DNA from: Turnera subulata
Taxonomy: Eukaryota > Streptophyta > Magnoliopsida > Malpighiales > Passifloraceae
Assembly (NCBI GenBank): GCA_028386065.3
Contig: JAKUCV010000197.1
Location: 12,004 to 76,003, forward strand
Direction: 5' to 3'
Length of the DNA: 64,000 bases
Part shown: piece by piece, positions 1 through 9,926 of the stretch
How positions within the stretch are numbered: the stretch's first letter is position 1
Layout of the letters: each line of letters begins with the position of its first letter
Position numbers and translations under genes: made by a program
Notes under the pieces: generated by a model
The model's input: the letters and a program-made list of their open reading frames with translations, nothing else
What the model was told of the DNA's origin: nothing
The model's database searches: none

Positions 1-198
1 TATAAAATGTTACTGGATGTCTAGAAATGCTTCCGCTGTGCAAATGTTGATGTCCCCATAAGGTGACGTAATTGTGATTTGATTGACTATTTTTCATTTT
101 ATTGATATGTGTTCTTGCTTTTATGTTATGTTGGCCACGTGGTGATTCTATTTGCTGTAATTACTGTTAGACGGGTGAACTTAGGTCAGGGTGTTTCA
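1..198 (+). repeat. 5' LTR of element 1, 3' end only
   Basis: Matches 6210-6407 without a visible difference and ends in TTTCA, the CA end expected of an LTR. The rest of this LTR lies left of the window. Confidence 0.9.
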
Positions 199-201
199 TT
201 T

Positions 202-217
202 TGGTAGCGGAGCGGGC
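202..217 (+). other. Primer-binding site of element 1
   Basis: Starts TGGTAGCGGAGC three bases after the LTR end. It resembles the initiator-methionine tRNA site of plant gypsy and copia elements (TGGTATCAGAGC) with substitutions. The same variant is found in element 3, so it is a feature of this family and not random decay. Confidence 0.65.
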
Positions 218-584
218 GGTAGGTCCTTGGGAGTCTGTTTTGACTGATTGTTGTGCTTGTCTGTTGTGCATAGCTCGCTCCATATGTTTATCATTTTTGC
301 ATTTATATCATTTAGTTAGTGCACTATGGATCCAGTCGAGGGACGCCAGCTGTCGCGGAACATACACATAAGAGGTAAATAATGTCATAATATGCGAAAA
401 TACAAATATTATAAATATTGCTAATATTTTAATACAAAGGGAAATATTAATATATTGATTGTGAAAAGAAACATTACATTGATATTTAATAAGAGGGGAA
501 ATAATACATGGATTTTTGATATTTTATAAAAAAAAGGGGAAAGATTACATTGATTCTTGATATTTTATAAAAATAAAAATATTT

Positions 585-1268
585 TCAACGGTTTGCAACG
601 ACGTTGACACGGAAGCTATTTGCGTCGCTGTTGACGTTGACCGTGACTCTGTCGCTCCAAGAAAGCCACATGCCGCCTCTGTCGCGCTGACCAGGAATCT
701 CGAACCGGTTAGCTTGTGAGAACCGGAGTGGGATGAGACCATGATCGTCCCGTGGTTGCCACTGTGTCTCCGTCAGAAGAACCATGTTCGGCTTGTACTG
801 GTTCTTCAGATCCCTCAAAGTGCGTGAGAACTCCTGTGCACGCCTAGCAACTCCTCTGCAATTCCACACCAGCAGTCGTACCTTTGGCCAGGTTGGAGGT
901 AGCCGAGTCATTCTGGGTATGCTCTGGGCTGTCATTGCGAGCTGGTAGTAAGCGCCTTGCTCCACAGTTTGGCAAGTGGACTCCAAGTTGAACTCTTGAA
1001 GTCTATCCGAGATGAAGAACATCACGGAGTTGGCTGATCCGTAGTAGGATGTCCTCAGAGTGCCGCGATCCTCCAGGAAGAACACCTCTTCCATTGGAGT
1101 GACGAAGAACCGTGACGAGTAGAGCTCGTTGACGAAGACTAGACGTGGCATTCTTCCGAGCTCATTCGGCAGCTTTTCAGCACGTTCGTTGACCATGCTG
1201 TAGGCTAGACGATTCCTTCTGCCGAGGTTGGCACCTTCGACAAAGAACACTGACGATGGAGCAGGCAT
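585..1268 (-). CDS. ORF-B copy 1: unrecognised retroelement antisense protein, 227 aa
   Basis: An intact 227-residue frame antisense to element 1. I do not recognise residues 1-125, which are conserved in all three copies (FFVEGANLGRRNRLAYSM at 8-25; LVFVNELYSSRFF at 43-55; YYGSANSVMFFIS at 75-87). Residues 127-227 resemble the start of a LINE-type endonuclease/exonuclease/phosphatase domain: WNCRG (135-139), YKPNMVLLTET (158-168) and GGMWLSW (198-204). The asparagine and glutamate of the first catalytic motifs are present, but the later Asp/His motifs are absent because the protein ends, so nuclease activity is unlikely. A TATA-like box lies 128 bp upstream on the same strand. The start is fixed by the matching starts of the copies at 23855 and 52192; all three run 684 nt to the terminal stop. 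Function unknown. Confidence 0.75.
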   Translation of the reverse strand: MPAPSSVFFVEGANLGRRNRLAYSMVNERAEKLPNELGRMPRLVFVNELYSSRFFVTPMEEVFFLEDRGTLRTSYYGSANSVMFFISDRLQEFNLESTCQTVEQGAYYQLAMTAQSIPRMTRLPPTWPKVRLLVWNCRGVARRAQEFSRTLRDLKNQYKPNMVLLTETQWQPRDDHGLIPLRFSQANRFEIPGQRDRGGMWLSWSDRVTVNVNSDANSFRVNVVANR

Positions 1269-1395
1269 TTTGACTGGGAGATTTTGAGTTTTTACTGAAC
1301 GCGTGGGGTTTTGTATTATGACCGTGGTATTTTCTATGCTTGAGCGTTTTATTGCTTTTAAAACATTTTTGATGAATTACACTTCACCGCTCCTT

Positions 1396-1403
1396 CTTTT
1401 ATA
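1396..1403 (-). promoter_or_regulatory. TATA-like box upstream of ORF-B copy 1
   Basis: TATAAAAG on the minus strand, about 130 bp before the ORF-B start. Copy 3 has the same octamer (52078-52085) about 110 bp before its start, and copy 2 has TATAAG. Promoter function is inferred from this recurrence. Confidence 0.5.
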
Positions 1404-2210
1404 CTCTTACGGGGAGCGTGATTACCGTTTTTAATTTTCAAGATTTTGCTTTTTGAAGATTTACCGTTGCTTGCATTTATTGCTTTACGCGTTTTTCGGA
1501 CTACCGTGCCAGAGTTTTTCAGTCTTATTCCATCTCTTGATTTTTTTTCGCTCTGGCTACCTTGTCTTTCCTTTTTGTGGCCTTTCCATAGTTTCTTGCA
1601 CCTTTCACCACTTGCATCCGTGACCGTTGAAGATGGACAGATGGGACCGCATCTCGAGTAGAGAGCATGTGCGACGAGTTTACAGCTGTTCGAACATCGT
1701 GGAGAGATGCGAGACGAGACTGACGTTTTGGCTTATGCGGAAATTGTGAACAAGTGGGTAGCGTTTCTTACGAGGGACACAGGACGCTCTCGTGATCGTC
1801 ACCGTGCGAGTTAACGGACGTTCTTTTCATGAGGGAATCGACGTCACCGTTAGTTGTGAACGTTACGTTTCGTGATTCGAGAATGCTTAGGACCGATTTA
1901 GGCGACGATCATGAAACGCGATTTTGTTTTAGTTTCTTTATGTTTGATTTTGTTAAACGAGTTTTGTTTTAATTATTAATTTCTTTATGTTGGTTATAAT
2001 TTGTTTTATCAGTCCTGTTTATAACATCATTATGTTCAATTTTATTTTCATTCATGACGGTTTTGTTATGTTTTAAATACTTTGTATTTCAATTAAATAT
2101 GATTTATCATATCTTAACAAGAGAATTCATGATATAAGAATTTCTAATTTAAAAGGAAATTTATTTTATTAATTTCATAATAAGGTTATACAACAGAGAA
2201 GAAGTACTCT

Positions 2211-2591
2211 CTATGGAGTCACTTGCTTCTCTAGATCTTTTACAATCTTCTTGGCATTCTCCATGTGAGGAAAGAGCTCCATGCACGCCAGTTCTATTTG
2301 TGCTACCGCCGAGCTGATCTTCTTCAGCGAGAAGTTCAGTTGTGTCAACTTCTGCTGCGGTGTGCTGCTCTCAGCTACCGCCTTGCCCTTGCGATCAACA
2401 GCCTTCTTGCCGGCACGCTTCTTCTGTCGTTTTGGGGAAACGACCATGTGCTCTTCCAGGCCGATGATGTGCGTCTTGAAGCGCTTCTTCGGAGGTTCCT
2501 CTTCATCGGAGCTTGTTTGGAAAGCTCTGCCGCCGATGTAGCTATCGTCCTCCGAGTCTGAGGTCGTTCTTGTTCTCAGTGGGGAATCCAT
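2211..2591 (-). CDS. ORF-A copy 1: unrecognised basic/acidic retroelement antisense protein, 126 aa
   Basis: A 126-residue frame antisense to element 1 and upstream of ORF-B on the same strand. An acidic, serine-rich N-terminus (SDSEDDSYIGG, 11-21; SSDEEE, 27-32) is followed by basic clusters like nuclear localisation signals (PPKKRFK, 33-39; KRQKKRAGKK, 54-63). The C-terminal 45 residues have heptad-like hydrophobic spacing and could form a helix or coiled coil. The frame is open further upstream, but the methionine at 2591 aligns with the start of the copy at 50859 and sits just 3' of a TATA box. I recognise no family; a nucleic-acid-binding or regulatory role is possible but unproven. The two copies differ by one glutamate in length. 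Confidence 0.65.
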   Translation of the reverse strand: MDSPLRTRTTSDSEDDSYIGGRAFQTSSDEEEPPKKRFKTHIIGLEEHMVVSPKRQKKRAGKKAVDRKGKAVAESSTPQQKLTQLNFSLKKISSAVAQIELACMELFPHMENAKKIVKDLEKQVTP

Positions 2592-2626
2592 GGCTGTGTG
2601 TGTGAGTTGCCAGCCATGAGGTTCGG

Positions 2627-2634
2627 TTTTTATA
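2627..2634 (-). promoter_or_regulatory. TATA-like box upstream of ORF-A copy 1
   Basis: CTATAAAAAC on the minus strand, about 40 bp upstream of the ORF-A start. The copy at 50817 has CTATAAGAAC at the same spacing, and the bases between box and start are strongly conserved, which supports a core promoter. Confidence 0.6.
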
Positions 2635-2754
2635 GAAGATGAGATGTCGTGTAAGGGTATAAGCGACATATCACGTTGAGTTCGGACACCTGGTGGAGTG
2701 TACCAGAAGCATATCGTGGTAGGACCCACGGATAAGACACGGAATTTCGGGGAC

Positions 2755-2779
2755 GAAATTTTTTTTAAGGTGGGTAGAT
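2755..2779 (+). other. Polypurine tract of element 1
   Basis: A T-run followed by AAGGTGGGTAGAT directly before the TG of the 3' LTR, the usual plus-strand priming site of chromovirus-type gypsy elements. Element 3 has the same tract on the minus strand. Confidence 0.75.
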
Positions 2780-5700
2780 TGTAACGACCCGGGTAAAATT
2801 TTTGAGATTTTACCGAGTCGCTTTAACTCTTACAACGGTAAATAGATTTTATCGTTGTAACCGAGAATTCTACCGCACCGAGTTTTTCGAATTTTACCGG
2901 GAGTAACCGAGCCTCGTTTCGATCGCCAAGGACATACGACGTTTTGGAGTATCTGCGTAACCGAGCCTTGGAATTAACTTCCGAGAATTCTACACGGCTA
3001 ACCGAGCCTCGGTTTTCAATTCCGAGACTTGAGCAACGCTCAGGGGAATTAATCGGATTTTCCGAGCCCAAGTTGTATTTTCGGGACCGGGACGAATTTC
3101 GAAAGGACGTTTATGCCCTTGGGATATTTTGGAACTCAAAGGAACTGGAAGGGTAAATCAGTCTTTTGTAGGATCAGATTTTTCCAATAAATAATGATAG
3201 ATATTTTCTTTATTCTTTCCTTTTCCTCCTCCTTTTCCACCCACTAACCCTTGTCCCCTGATTTTTTTTGTTTTAACCGGCCCACTTCCCATTTTCTTTC
3301 CATCTTTTCTTTTCTTCTTTGTCTCCTTTCTTTTCTGTTCTTTTATTTCTTTCCTCTTTTTTGCCCGAGCACCACATCCCTGCCTCCTTTCATTTCTTCC
3401 TCTTCTTTCACTTTCTCCCTCTCACATCTCTTCTCCCTCTTCCCTTCCTCCTCCTCCTGCAACCCGAGACCACCGCCCGAAGCCTCCCCTGCAGTAAGGC
3501 GCCACGCCTTTTCCCCCAACTTCATCCTCTTCGACTCGTCTCCACCGCCTCCTCACCGTGCCTCACTGCCGACCACCACCACGACACCACCATCCACCGC
3601 GACGCCTCCTTCCCCACCCCTGGCAACCGTCGCTGCTCGTGATTGCCGCCAGCCGTCGTCGACACCACCAAGCAGAGACACTCGATTTCCTCTCCCTCTC
3701 CCCCGGCTCCTCTGCCTCGCCCCGATCTGCCCCTTGGCCGCCGCCGCCGTAGCAGCGATTGAGGGTGCCGTGTGGGTAAGTGAGCCGCCCTCCTTCCACG
3801 TCGGTCGCCACCGCTGTGGGTGAATCAACACGTCTCAGGTCGCCTCTGCTCCTCCCCTGTTCGTCGTCACCAGTCGAGCTGGGCATAGACACGACCGAGA
3901 GGCTGAGCTCGCGCCAGCGAAAGGGGTAAGAATGCTACTGCTGAATTCACCTCCTTCTCTCATGTGATTGTTGTTGGGATTGTGAAGCAATTCTTGTATT
4001 CGTATTTGCGGGTTGAAATGGTAGAACTGGGACTGATTTTCTTGGTTTGATTTTGCTTGATGGTGCGGTGTTGGTGTTTTACTGGTTGATTTACAGTAAC
4101 AGTGGAGTATTTGGATTGTCGTGAACAGTGCCGGCCGGAATCCGGCAGCCTCGGGATTTTTCCGGCGATGCCTCGGGAACATTCCAGTGAACCCGAACAT
4201 GGACTTGGGGTAAATATCGGACCTTATGACCCATTATCGAACCCGGACGATATTAACGGACAGGACATTTAAATGACGTTAAATAAACAATTAATTAACC
4301 TAATTAATATTAAAATACGATTTAATTTCATGACTACATTATGTCTTGTAATGGTATAACTTTACCAAAAACTAAATCACGTTATATTAATTTAGTATGT
4401 TGTTAGCAAGTTATAATTTTTGGCATATATGAAATTATAAGTATCATTTTTGCAACTTTACGTTATAAACATTTTATACCATACGCTTGGCTAAGCTAAC
4501 TTATTACTAATAGTACTATTTAAATTTAAGTACATTATTCATGTATTTAAGTATCTCCCCTATTTTATAAACTTCGAATACTAAATGCATATACATTCAT
4601 TTTTACCTTATTGAGAATAATTACCTCTTTTAGCATATATATATATATATATACATGTAATTAAGCAATTAGCAACTTAAGTCACGGATTAAAAATGATA
4701 TTATTCCATTTGGAATTAACTATATATTTATAAGTCTTTTGCATAAACCATACAAAATCTATTTTATGGCTATGCCAGGATTGTTAATTTACCGGAAGTA
4801 ATTTACTAACGTAACAATGGTATTATTATTTTACACTATCGGTTATATGCATACATGTGTTTATTGTATTATATTTACTTTAAATGACTAGAATAGTGCC
4901 GACTATAAAAAATTATATGTGGTTATACATAACTTACCTAATGAGTATGTATTTGACACGAGCGTCTAATGGGCCGGAATATCGGCTTGGATGCTCGGGT
5001 TCGGTTTTAAGCTCGGTTCGATTTAAATTCGAAATTAAGTATAATTGGTATATCGAATAAAGAGGCTAATTTCATAATAAAGAAAACTAAGGAGATAAAT
5101 AAATTAAATTTGGTATAAGACAGGCCGTATAATAATTTCTAAAACCGGCATCATGCATGATCATTACTATCTGTGCATCATATGTGATTATCTTTGTTAT
5201 AAATATAGGAACATCGAGGCTTAATTGGATGTCAATTCTCTGGAGTATCAGGTGAGGATATAAACTTATAAACTTCGGTATGCTGCTCGTGATACCCCGA
5301 ATGTTTGATTGATCGTTTTTCTTATATGTTGTCTTGTCGTGCTTATCATGATATTGTTGGCTGCTATTGTGATTATTGTTATGTGATTGAGGACTGCTGT
5401 GATTGATTGTTGAACTCTGTGATGTTGACGTGTGCATTGTGATGACCATACGAGATACGTGATATTGAGTTAAAAGTGACAGTGACCCGGTACTCTGACA
5501 TTGTGATTGGGTTCCCAGAGGAGCTGTAAGGCTGAGAGCCTGCTCGAGAACGTGAATATGATGAGTTACTGTCGGACAGTGGAATAAGAAATAATAATAA
5601 ACAGTGGTAATAACATCTAGACATCTAGGTTGTCACGTGACAGGTATTGGTACGGCCAGATGGTAGTCGCCCTGTGATTTGTGATATGATAGGGAGGACT

Positions 5701-6407
5701 GCGTGGACTCCCGGCTGAGGACTGCGGGACTCAGTTGATTTGTTATAGGAAGGACTGCGGGACTTCCGCCGAGGACTGCGGGACTCGGTTATTTGTGATG
5801 TGATTTGTGATATTTATGGATTAACGGGGAGTACCCTGGGGTTAGCTAACCTGGCTACCAGGCACGGCCAATACTTATTACGTGACAGGGCCCTAATAAT
5901 AAAATTGGTAAGTCTATTGTCATATGTCGGTGAGTTTATCAGATTAGCCTAACCATGAGAAGTCGGACGTATAGTTAGTACTGGTAAGTTGATACTGATA
6001 CTATGTTTGCGCTTGCTGTATTTCTTTTGTGTTCTGTGATGGCTTGGGTGTATTTGCGGTTGTATGTATACTGTTGTTTATTTGTTTATCGGTGAGACAG
6101 TGGTTGGTCTCACCCCTCACACAGTTCCTGCAGGTTAGGTTTGCATACCGGTGGTTGTGGCGTCCCCTCGGACAAGACTCGGATCCAATAGCATGCATTG
6201 TGTCTTGCATATAAAATGTTACTGGATGTCTAGAAATGCTTCCGCTGTGCAAATGTTGATGTCCCCATAAGGTGACGTAATTGTGATTTGATTGACTATT
6301 TTTCATTTTATTGATATGTGTTCTTGCTTTTATGTTATGTTGGCCACGTGGTGATTCTATTTGCTGTAATTACTGTTAGACGGGTGAACTTAGGTCAGGG
6401 TGTTTCA
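2780..6407 (+). repeat. 3' LTR of element 1 (3.6 kb)
   Basis: Begins TGTAACGACCCGGG and ends TTTCA. At 3628 bp it is very long and codes for nothing convincing. A pyrimidine-rich stretch (about 3210-3480) leads into a GC-rich stretch (3480-3930) with splice-donor-like GTAAG at 3776 and 3927, then AT-rich sequence. Near the 3' end it holds a four-unit hairpin array (5692-5788) and a segment, about 6160-6215, that resembles the equivalent part of the element 3 LTR. Confidence 0.85.
5692..5788 (+). repeat. Array of four hairpins with compensating stems
   Basis: Four copies of a constant loop, GACTGCGGGA (the first has one extra base), are each flanked by a different but self-complementary 5-bp stem: GGGAG/CTCCC (5692-5712), CTGAG/CTCAG (5715-5734), GGAAG/CTTCC (5748-5767) and CCGAG/CTCGG (5769-5788). 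The stems vary while pairing is kept. Confidence 0.85.
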
Positions 6408-8402
6408 TACACCACCACCATATTAGTCTCATTGGATGTAAGAAATTTTAGTGCAGGGCAGTGAAGTTGATTTTAGAATGATGGAAATTTTACCAGGATA
6501 ATGGTAAAAATGATGGGGAACTTCAAACTTGGACCCAAAAAAAAAAATTAATGGGAAACACCTTTCTTTTTTCGATTCCGATGGAATGGATAGGCATTAT
6601 TCCACTAATATCATTACCAAAAGATGGAGTAAAAATGCTTATGAATCTGATGGGTAGATGCTCTTGGCTGATTCTAGAAAGCAAAGCACTGTGTCACTGT
6701 CAGGCTGACTGCTATCCTTCTCCTTGGGTTGTGTAGTGGAAAAGATTGGTTCCGATTCAAAGATGCTAACATTGCAAAACTCATTCTTGCTTGTTGCTTC
6801 ATTGCGAGTTCAAAGCATAATGGAAGAAGCTATTGGCTTACTTATCTAGCCTGAAGTCATGTCTTGATTATTCTAAATAACACATTTCTAACACTTCTAT
6901 TCGTGACTGCAAAGTATCAAGGTGCATTCGAGTTGTATTGCTTGATGTCCTGCTTTAATCGTTTATTCGATTGCAAATTATTGCCATATATTACTACTGA
7001 TACTAACTAGGTTTAAGGCTAAAGACAGGACAAATAATCTATATCTATACTATTTAATACCCTTATTTAATATTATATTAATAATAATAAATAATGAGTG
7101 ATACGTCATATACTAAAGAATGACATTTAGTCTATTATAATAATTCTCTTATAGTATAATCGTGAATAAATTAATAGAATTAACTTATTTATTAAATATA
7201 TAATTTAGAATATCGACTAATTACAGGTCTTAGAGAATTACTCTCTTATATTATAAAACTCAACAAATTAATGTAATTATTTTTATTAAATATATAATTT
7301 AATATGATAAATTATATAATTTAGAATATCATGAACATCTACAAATATCGTTAAAGAAAATTTAATTTAAGAATTGCTATACAAAAAGTTATTCTGAAGA
7401 GTTCCTATGGCTTTACATTATATGAATAACAGTAATAAAAAACCAGTACTGAAAAAACATAATTACAAAAAAAAAGCTTAAACACTTAGCAAAAATTAAA
7501 ATCAAGAACAATTATTATGAAGAAAATAATCGTGAGAACTCATGAGGGATGCGTTCAAAAGTTTATTGAAACTATCTAATAAATTCAAATTTATACATAA
7601 ATGACGAAAGCATCTAATAAATTGGTGAAAGGAAAAAATTAAAAACACTTTTACAAACAGATAAGTAAAAAATAGTTGAAGAATACAATTATGGTATATA
7701 AATGATGGATACCCAAAAATAATTTACTACAATGTTAACAAACACATATAAAATTTTAAAATTAAAAAAAATATTCTCCACCTAAAAATTTTCACTTTCT
7801 TTCCTCATTTACAGAATTTATTTTTCCAGAGTGTTTGATCCTACCCTAGTCAAAATAAAAAAAAAAAACAATAAGAACATATGTTAGCATATTAGGTGTC
7901 GCCGTCTGGTTTCACTGGTTTCAATATTTTTGCACTATATCACTTTCAAGAACTTTGGCGGTAGTCTCCTTCCAGCTAGCAGATGCTTTAAGCAGGACCC
8001 AATCCTGAAGCTGTTAGAATCTCAAGAATCATTCACAGTAGTCCTACGAAAACACCCAATCCTGAAGCTGTTAGAATCTCAAAAATCCTTCACAGTAGTC
8101 CTACGGATGGGATAAGATACTGTTATGAGGTTGGTGTTCAACAAGTAAGATAAATCATGTTTGATACTATGTGCTATGAACCCATCATGAAAAGTTCATA
8201 TGAAAAAAAGGACTAATTATATGAAAATCCAGAAGAGAGATTGAATTGACTTAAATGATATCCAATTTCTGATTCATAATAGTGTATAAACTGCACATTT
8301 CCTTTCATGAGTTCTCTCCATTCAGTCTTTGTAAGCAGAAGTTTTTCATACAAACTAACACTCCAGTTTTAACAAAATTCTATACAAAGGAAGAGGACTC
8401 TT
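6408..8402. other. Intergenic, AT-rich, no gene seen
   Basis: Runs from the edge of element 1 to the stress-protein gene. The part from 7030 to 7900 is very AT-rich. No coding frame of note; a short tandem duplication is listed separately. Confidence 0.7.
7998..8111. repeat. Tandem duplication, 57-bp unit x2
   Basis: The stretch beginning CCCAATCCTGAAGCTGTTAG occurs at 7998 and again at 8055 with only a few differences. Confidence 0.85.
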
Positions 8403-9926
8403 TCAGTTGAACTTGCCTGAAAAGCACGTACACCCAGCAAACTTCTTTTCAAAGTGGTCAGTAATATGAGGTCTTTTTGGACTGGAGGAAGGCACCACCT
8501 CTGTCACCTGCTGACCATCCGCGATCTTCTTTCCATCATGTATTATAGTAACTTCACAAAAATCCGGGGCATTCTTCTTGACAAATTCTCCTTTGGTCAA
8601 TTTCTTCCGTAGTTGTAGCCTAAAATATGAAGCTAACAGGATAAGGGTCATCATTATCAGACATGCAATTAACCATATGGACTTTCACTTACCTATCCAG
8701 GAGGAAAACTGCTAAACACAAAAAGTAAAAATCTGTACCTTGAGCGAGGTAGTCCTTTAGTTCCCATGACTAGTCTAGTAATGTTCAGTATAGGAATAAG
8801 TTCCAAAATGGCTTTGGAAGTCAAGCTGCTCTCAAGGAGCATTGTATCCACATTGACCTGTCACAGGGAAGCAGAAAGTTGAATTATTAAGGCTTTGAAC
8901 ACATTGGGGTAATATTTTGTAATAATATACTTGGAAAAACATATGAACCTTGGCATCTTTACATAAGCGAATGTATTTTTCCAGCTTGTTTCTTCTTCTA
9001 TTGTTCTCTTCATTGATGTAAAACCTCAGTTGATCCTGGCTTAGTTGGTGCCTAGATAATCTCCCAACTGTGTCAACAACCAATTACTATACACATGAAG
9101 CAACTATAACAGTAAACCATAATAAAGTTTATCCGACATTGGATCAGAATCATATCTCACCCTTCTTTGTTGCATAGTACGTAAAAGTATGGTTGCTTTT
9201 TTGTTGAGCTATAAAGTATATGATTCAACTTGTCATCATGCATTATTTAATACAGAAAGTGGGCTGCTGCTGTACCATCTAATATTTTATTCTCCCTTTT
9301 CTAATTTACTAATGTTGTTGAACAAGATATCTTTACCGAAATCCCAAAGTCTGAATCAATGGATTAAACCAATATTCTCTGCATCTACTTTATTTTGAGT
9401 GACCATTGAAAATGTCTGCTTACGTGAAGATTGCTGCTATACATGGGATTATCGACTTCAATGATGTCACTTAAAGGAGTACAAGCCGACTTAGAAAAAA
9501 AAATGAAAAAATTTGATCCCTTCAATTAGACACAGATTGCAGACATGATAGTTGGTCAACTATGAAACTGTAGCAGATACAACCAGAGATATAGTAAGTC
9601 CAGACCCCAGAGTCCCAGACTCAACCCCTCGAACTTGTAAGAACATAAGTCAAGATGTTGTTACCTGGTGTGTTGATGTATGTTAAAGGAGGGAAAACAT
9701 GAATAAGGAACAATCTAGCTCCAGGAGAAACACAGTGATCAAGAGCCCACTTCAGGACATCTAAGTCATCTTTACCAACTGCTACATAAACATCATTAAC
9801 AAAACCATCAATGCTATTAGTGACACTCCTGCTATCCTCCCCTATCTCCACTATCTCAGGAGACATAATTTGTCCAGCACCACCATACTGCACAGAACTT
9901 GCAGACACATATCTCTTTTCTTCCAT
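8403..9926 (-). CDS. Universal stress protein (USP) domain protein, 238 aa, 4 exons
   Basis: Exons on the minus strand: 9926-9665, 9067-8949, 8857-8739 and 8619-8403. All junctions are GT-AG and in phase, giving 238 residues. After a short serine-rich leader with VEIGEDSRS comes the USP fold: DVYVAVGKDDLDVLKWALDH (first strand and helix) and LFLIHVFPPLTYI in exon 1; the helical stretch QDQLRFYINEENNRRRNKLE in exon 2; VNVDTMLLESS and LNITRLVMGTKGLPRSR, the nucleotide-loop region, in exon 3; and a basic tail (LRKKLTKGEFVKKNAPDFCE) in exon 4. The closest family I know is the USP part of plant U-box/kinase proteins (PUB35/36/54 type); here neither U-box nor kinase follows, so it is a stand-alone USP. 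The start chosen is the first methionine matching that family (MEEKRYVSAS). Probable role: stress signalling, cytosolic; not provable from sequence. Confidence 0.85.

Larger units (their letters stand above)
1..6407 (+). mobile_element. Element 1: non-autonomous gypsy-type LTR retrotransposon carrying antisense ORFs
   Basis: The last 198 bases of a 5' LTR start the window and recur, identical by eye, at 6210-6407, the end of the 3' LTR. After the 5' LTR comes a primer-binding-like site beginning TGG, and before the 3' LTR a purine-rich stretch ending GGTGGGTAGA, as in chromovirus-type Ty3/gypsy elements. The internal part is only 2581 bp and has no gag, protease, integrase or reverse transcriptase; it holds two ORFs on the opposite strand. 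This fits a LARD-type element mobilised in trans. Identity of the two LTR ends suggests recent insertion. The left target duplication lies outside the window. Element polarity (+) rests on the order primer site, internal part, polypurine tract. Confidence 0.85.

Noticed and set aside
2592..2729. 46-codon N-terminal extension of ORF-A copy 1
   Set aside because: It contains the conserved TATA box and is not open in copy 3; the methionine at 2591 is the shared start.
3251..3823. 190-residue Phe/Ser/Pro-rich frame in the element 1 LTR
   Set aside because: Translation of a pyrimidine-rich, then GC-rich leader; no domain and overlapping frames on both strands.
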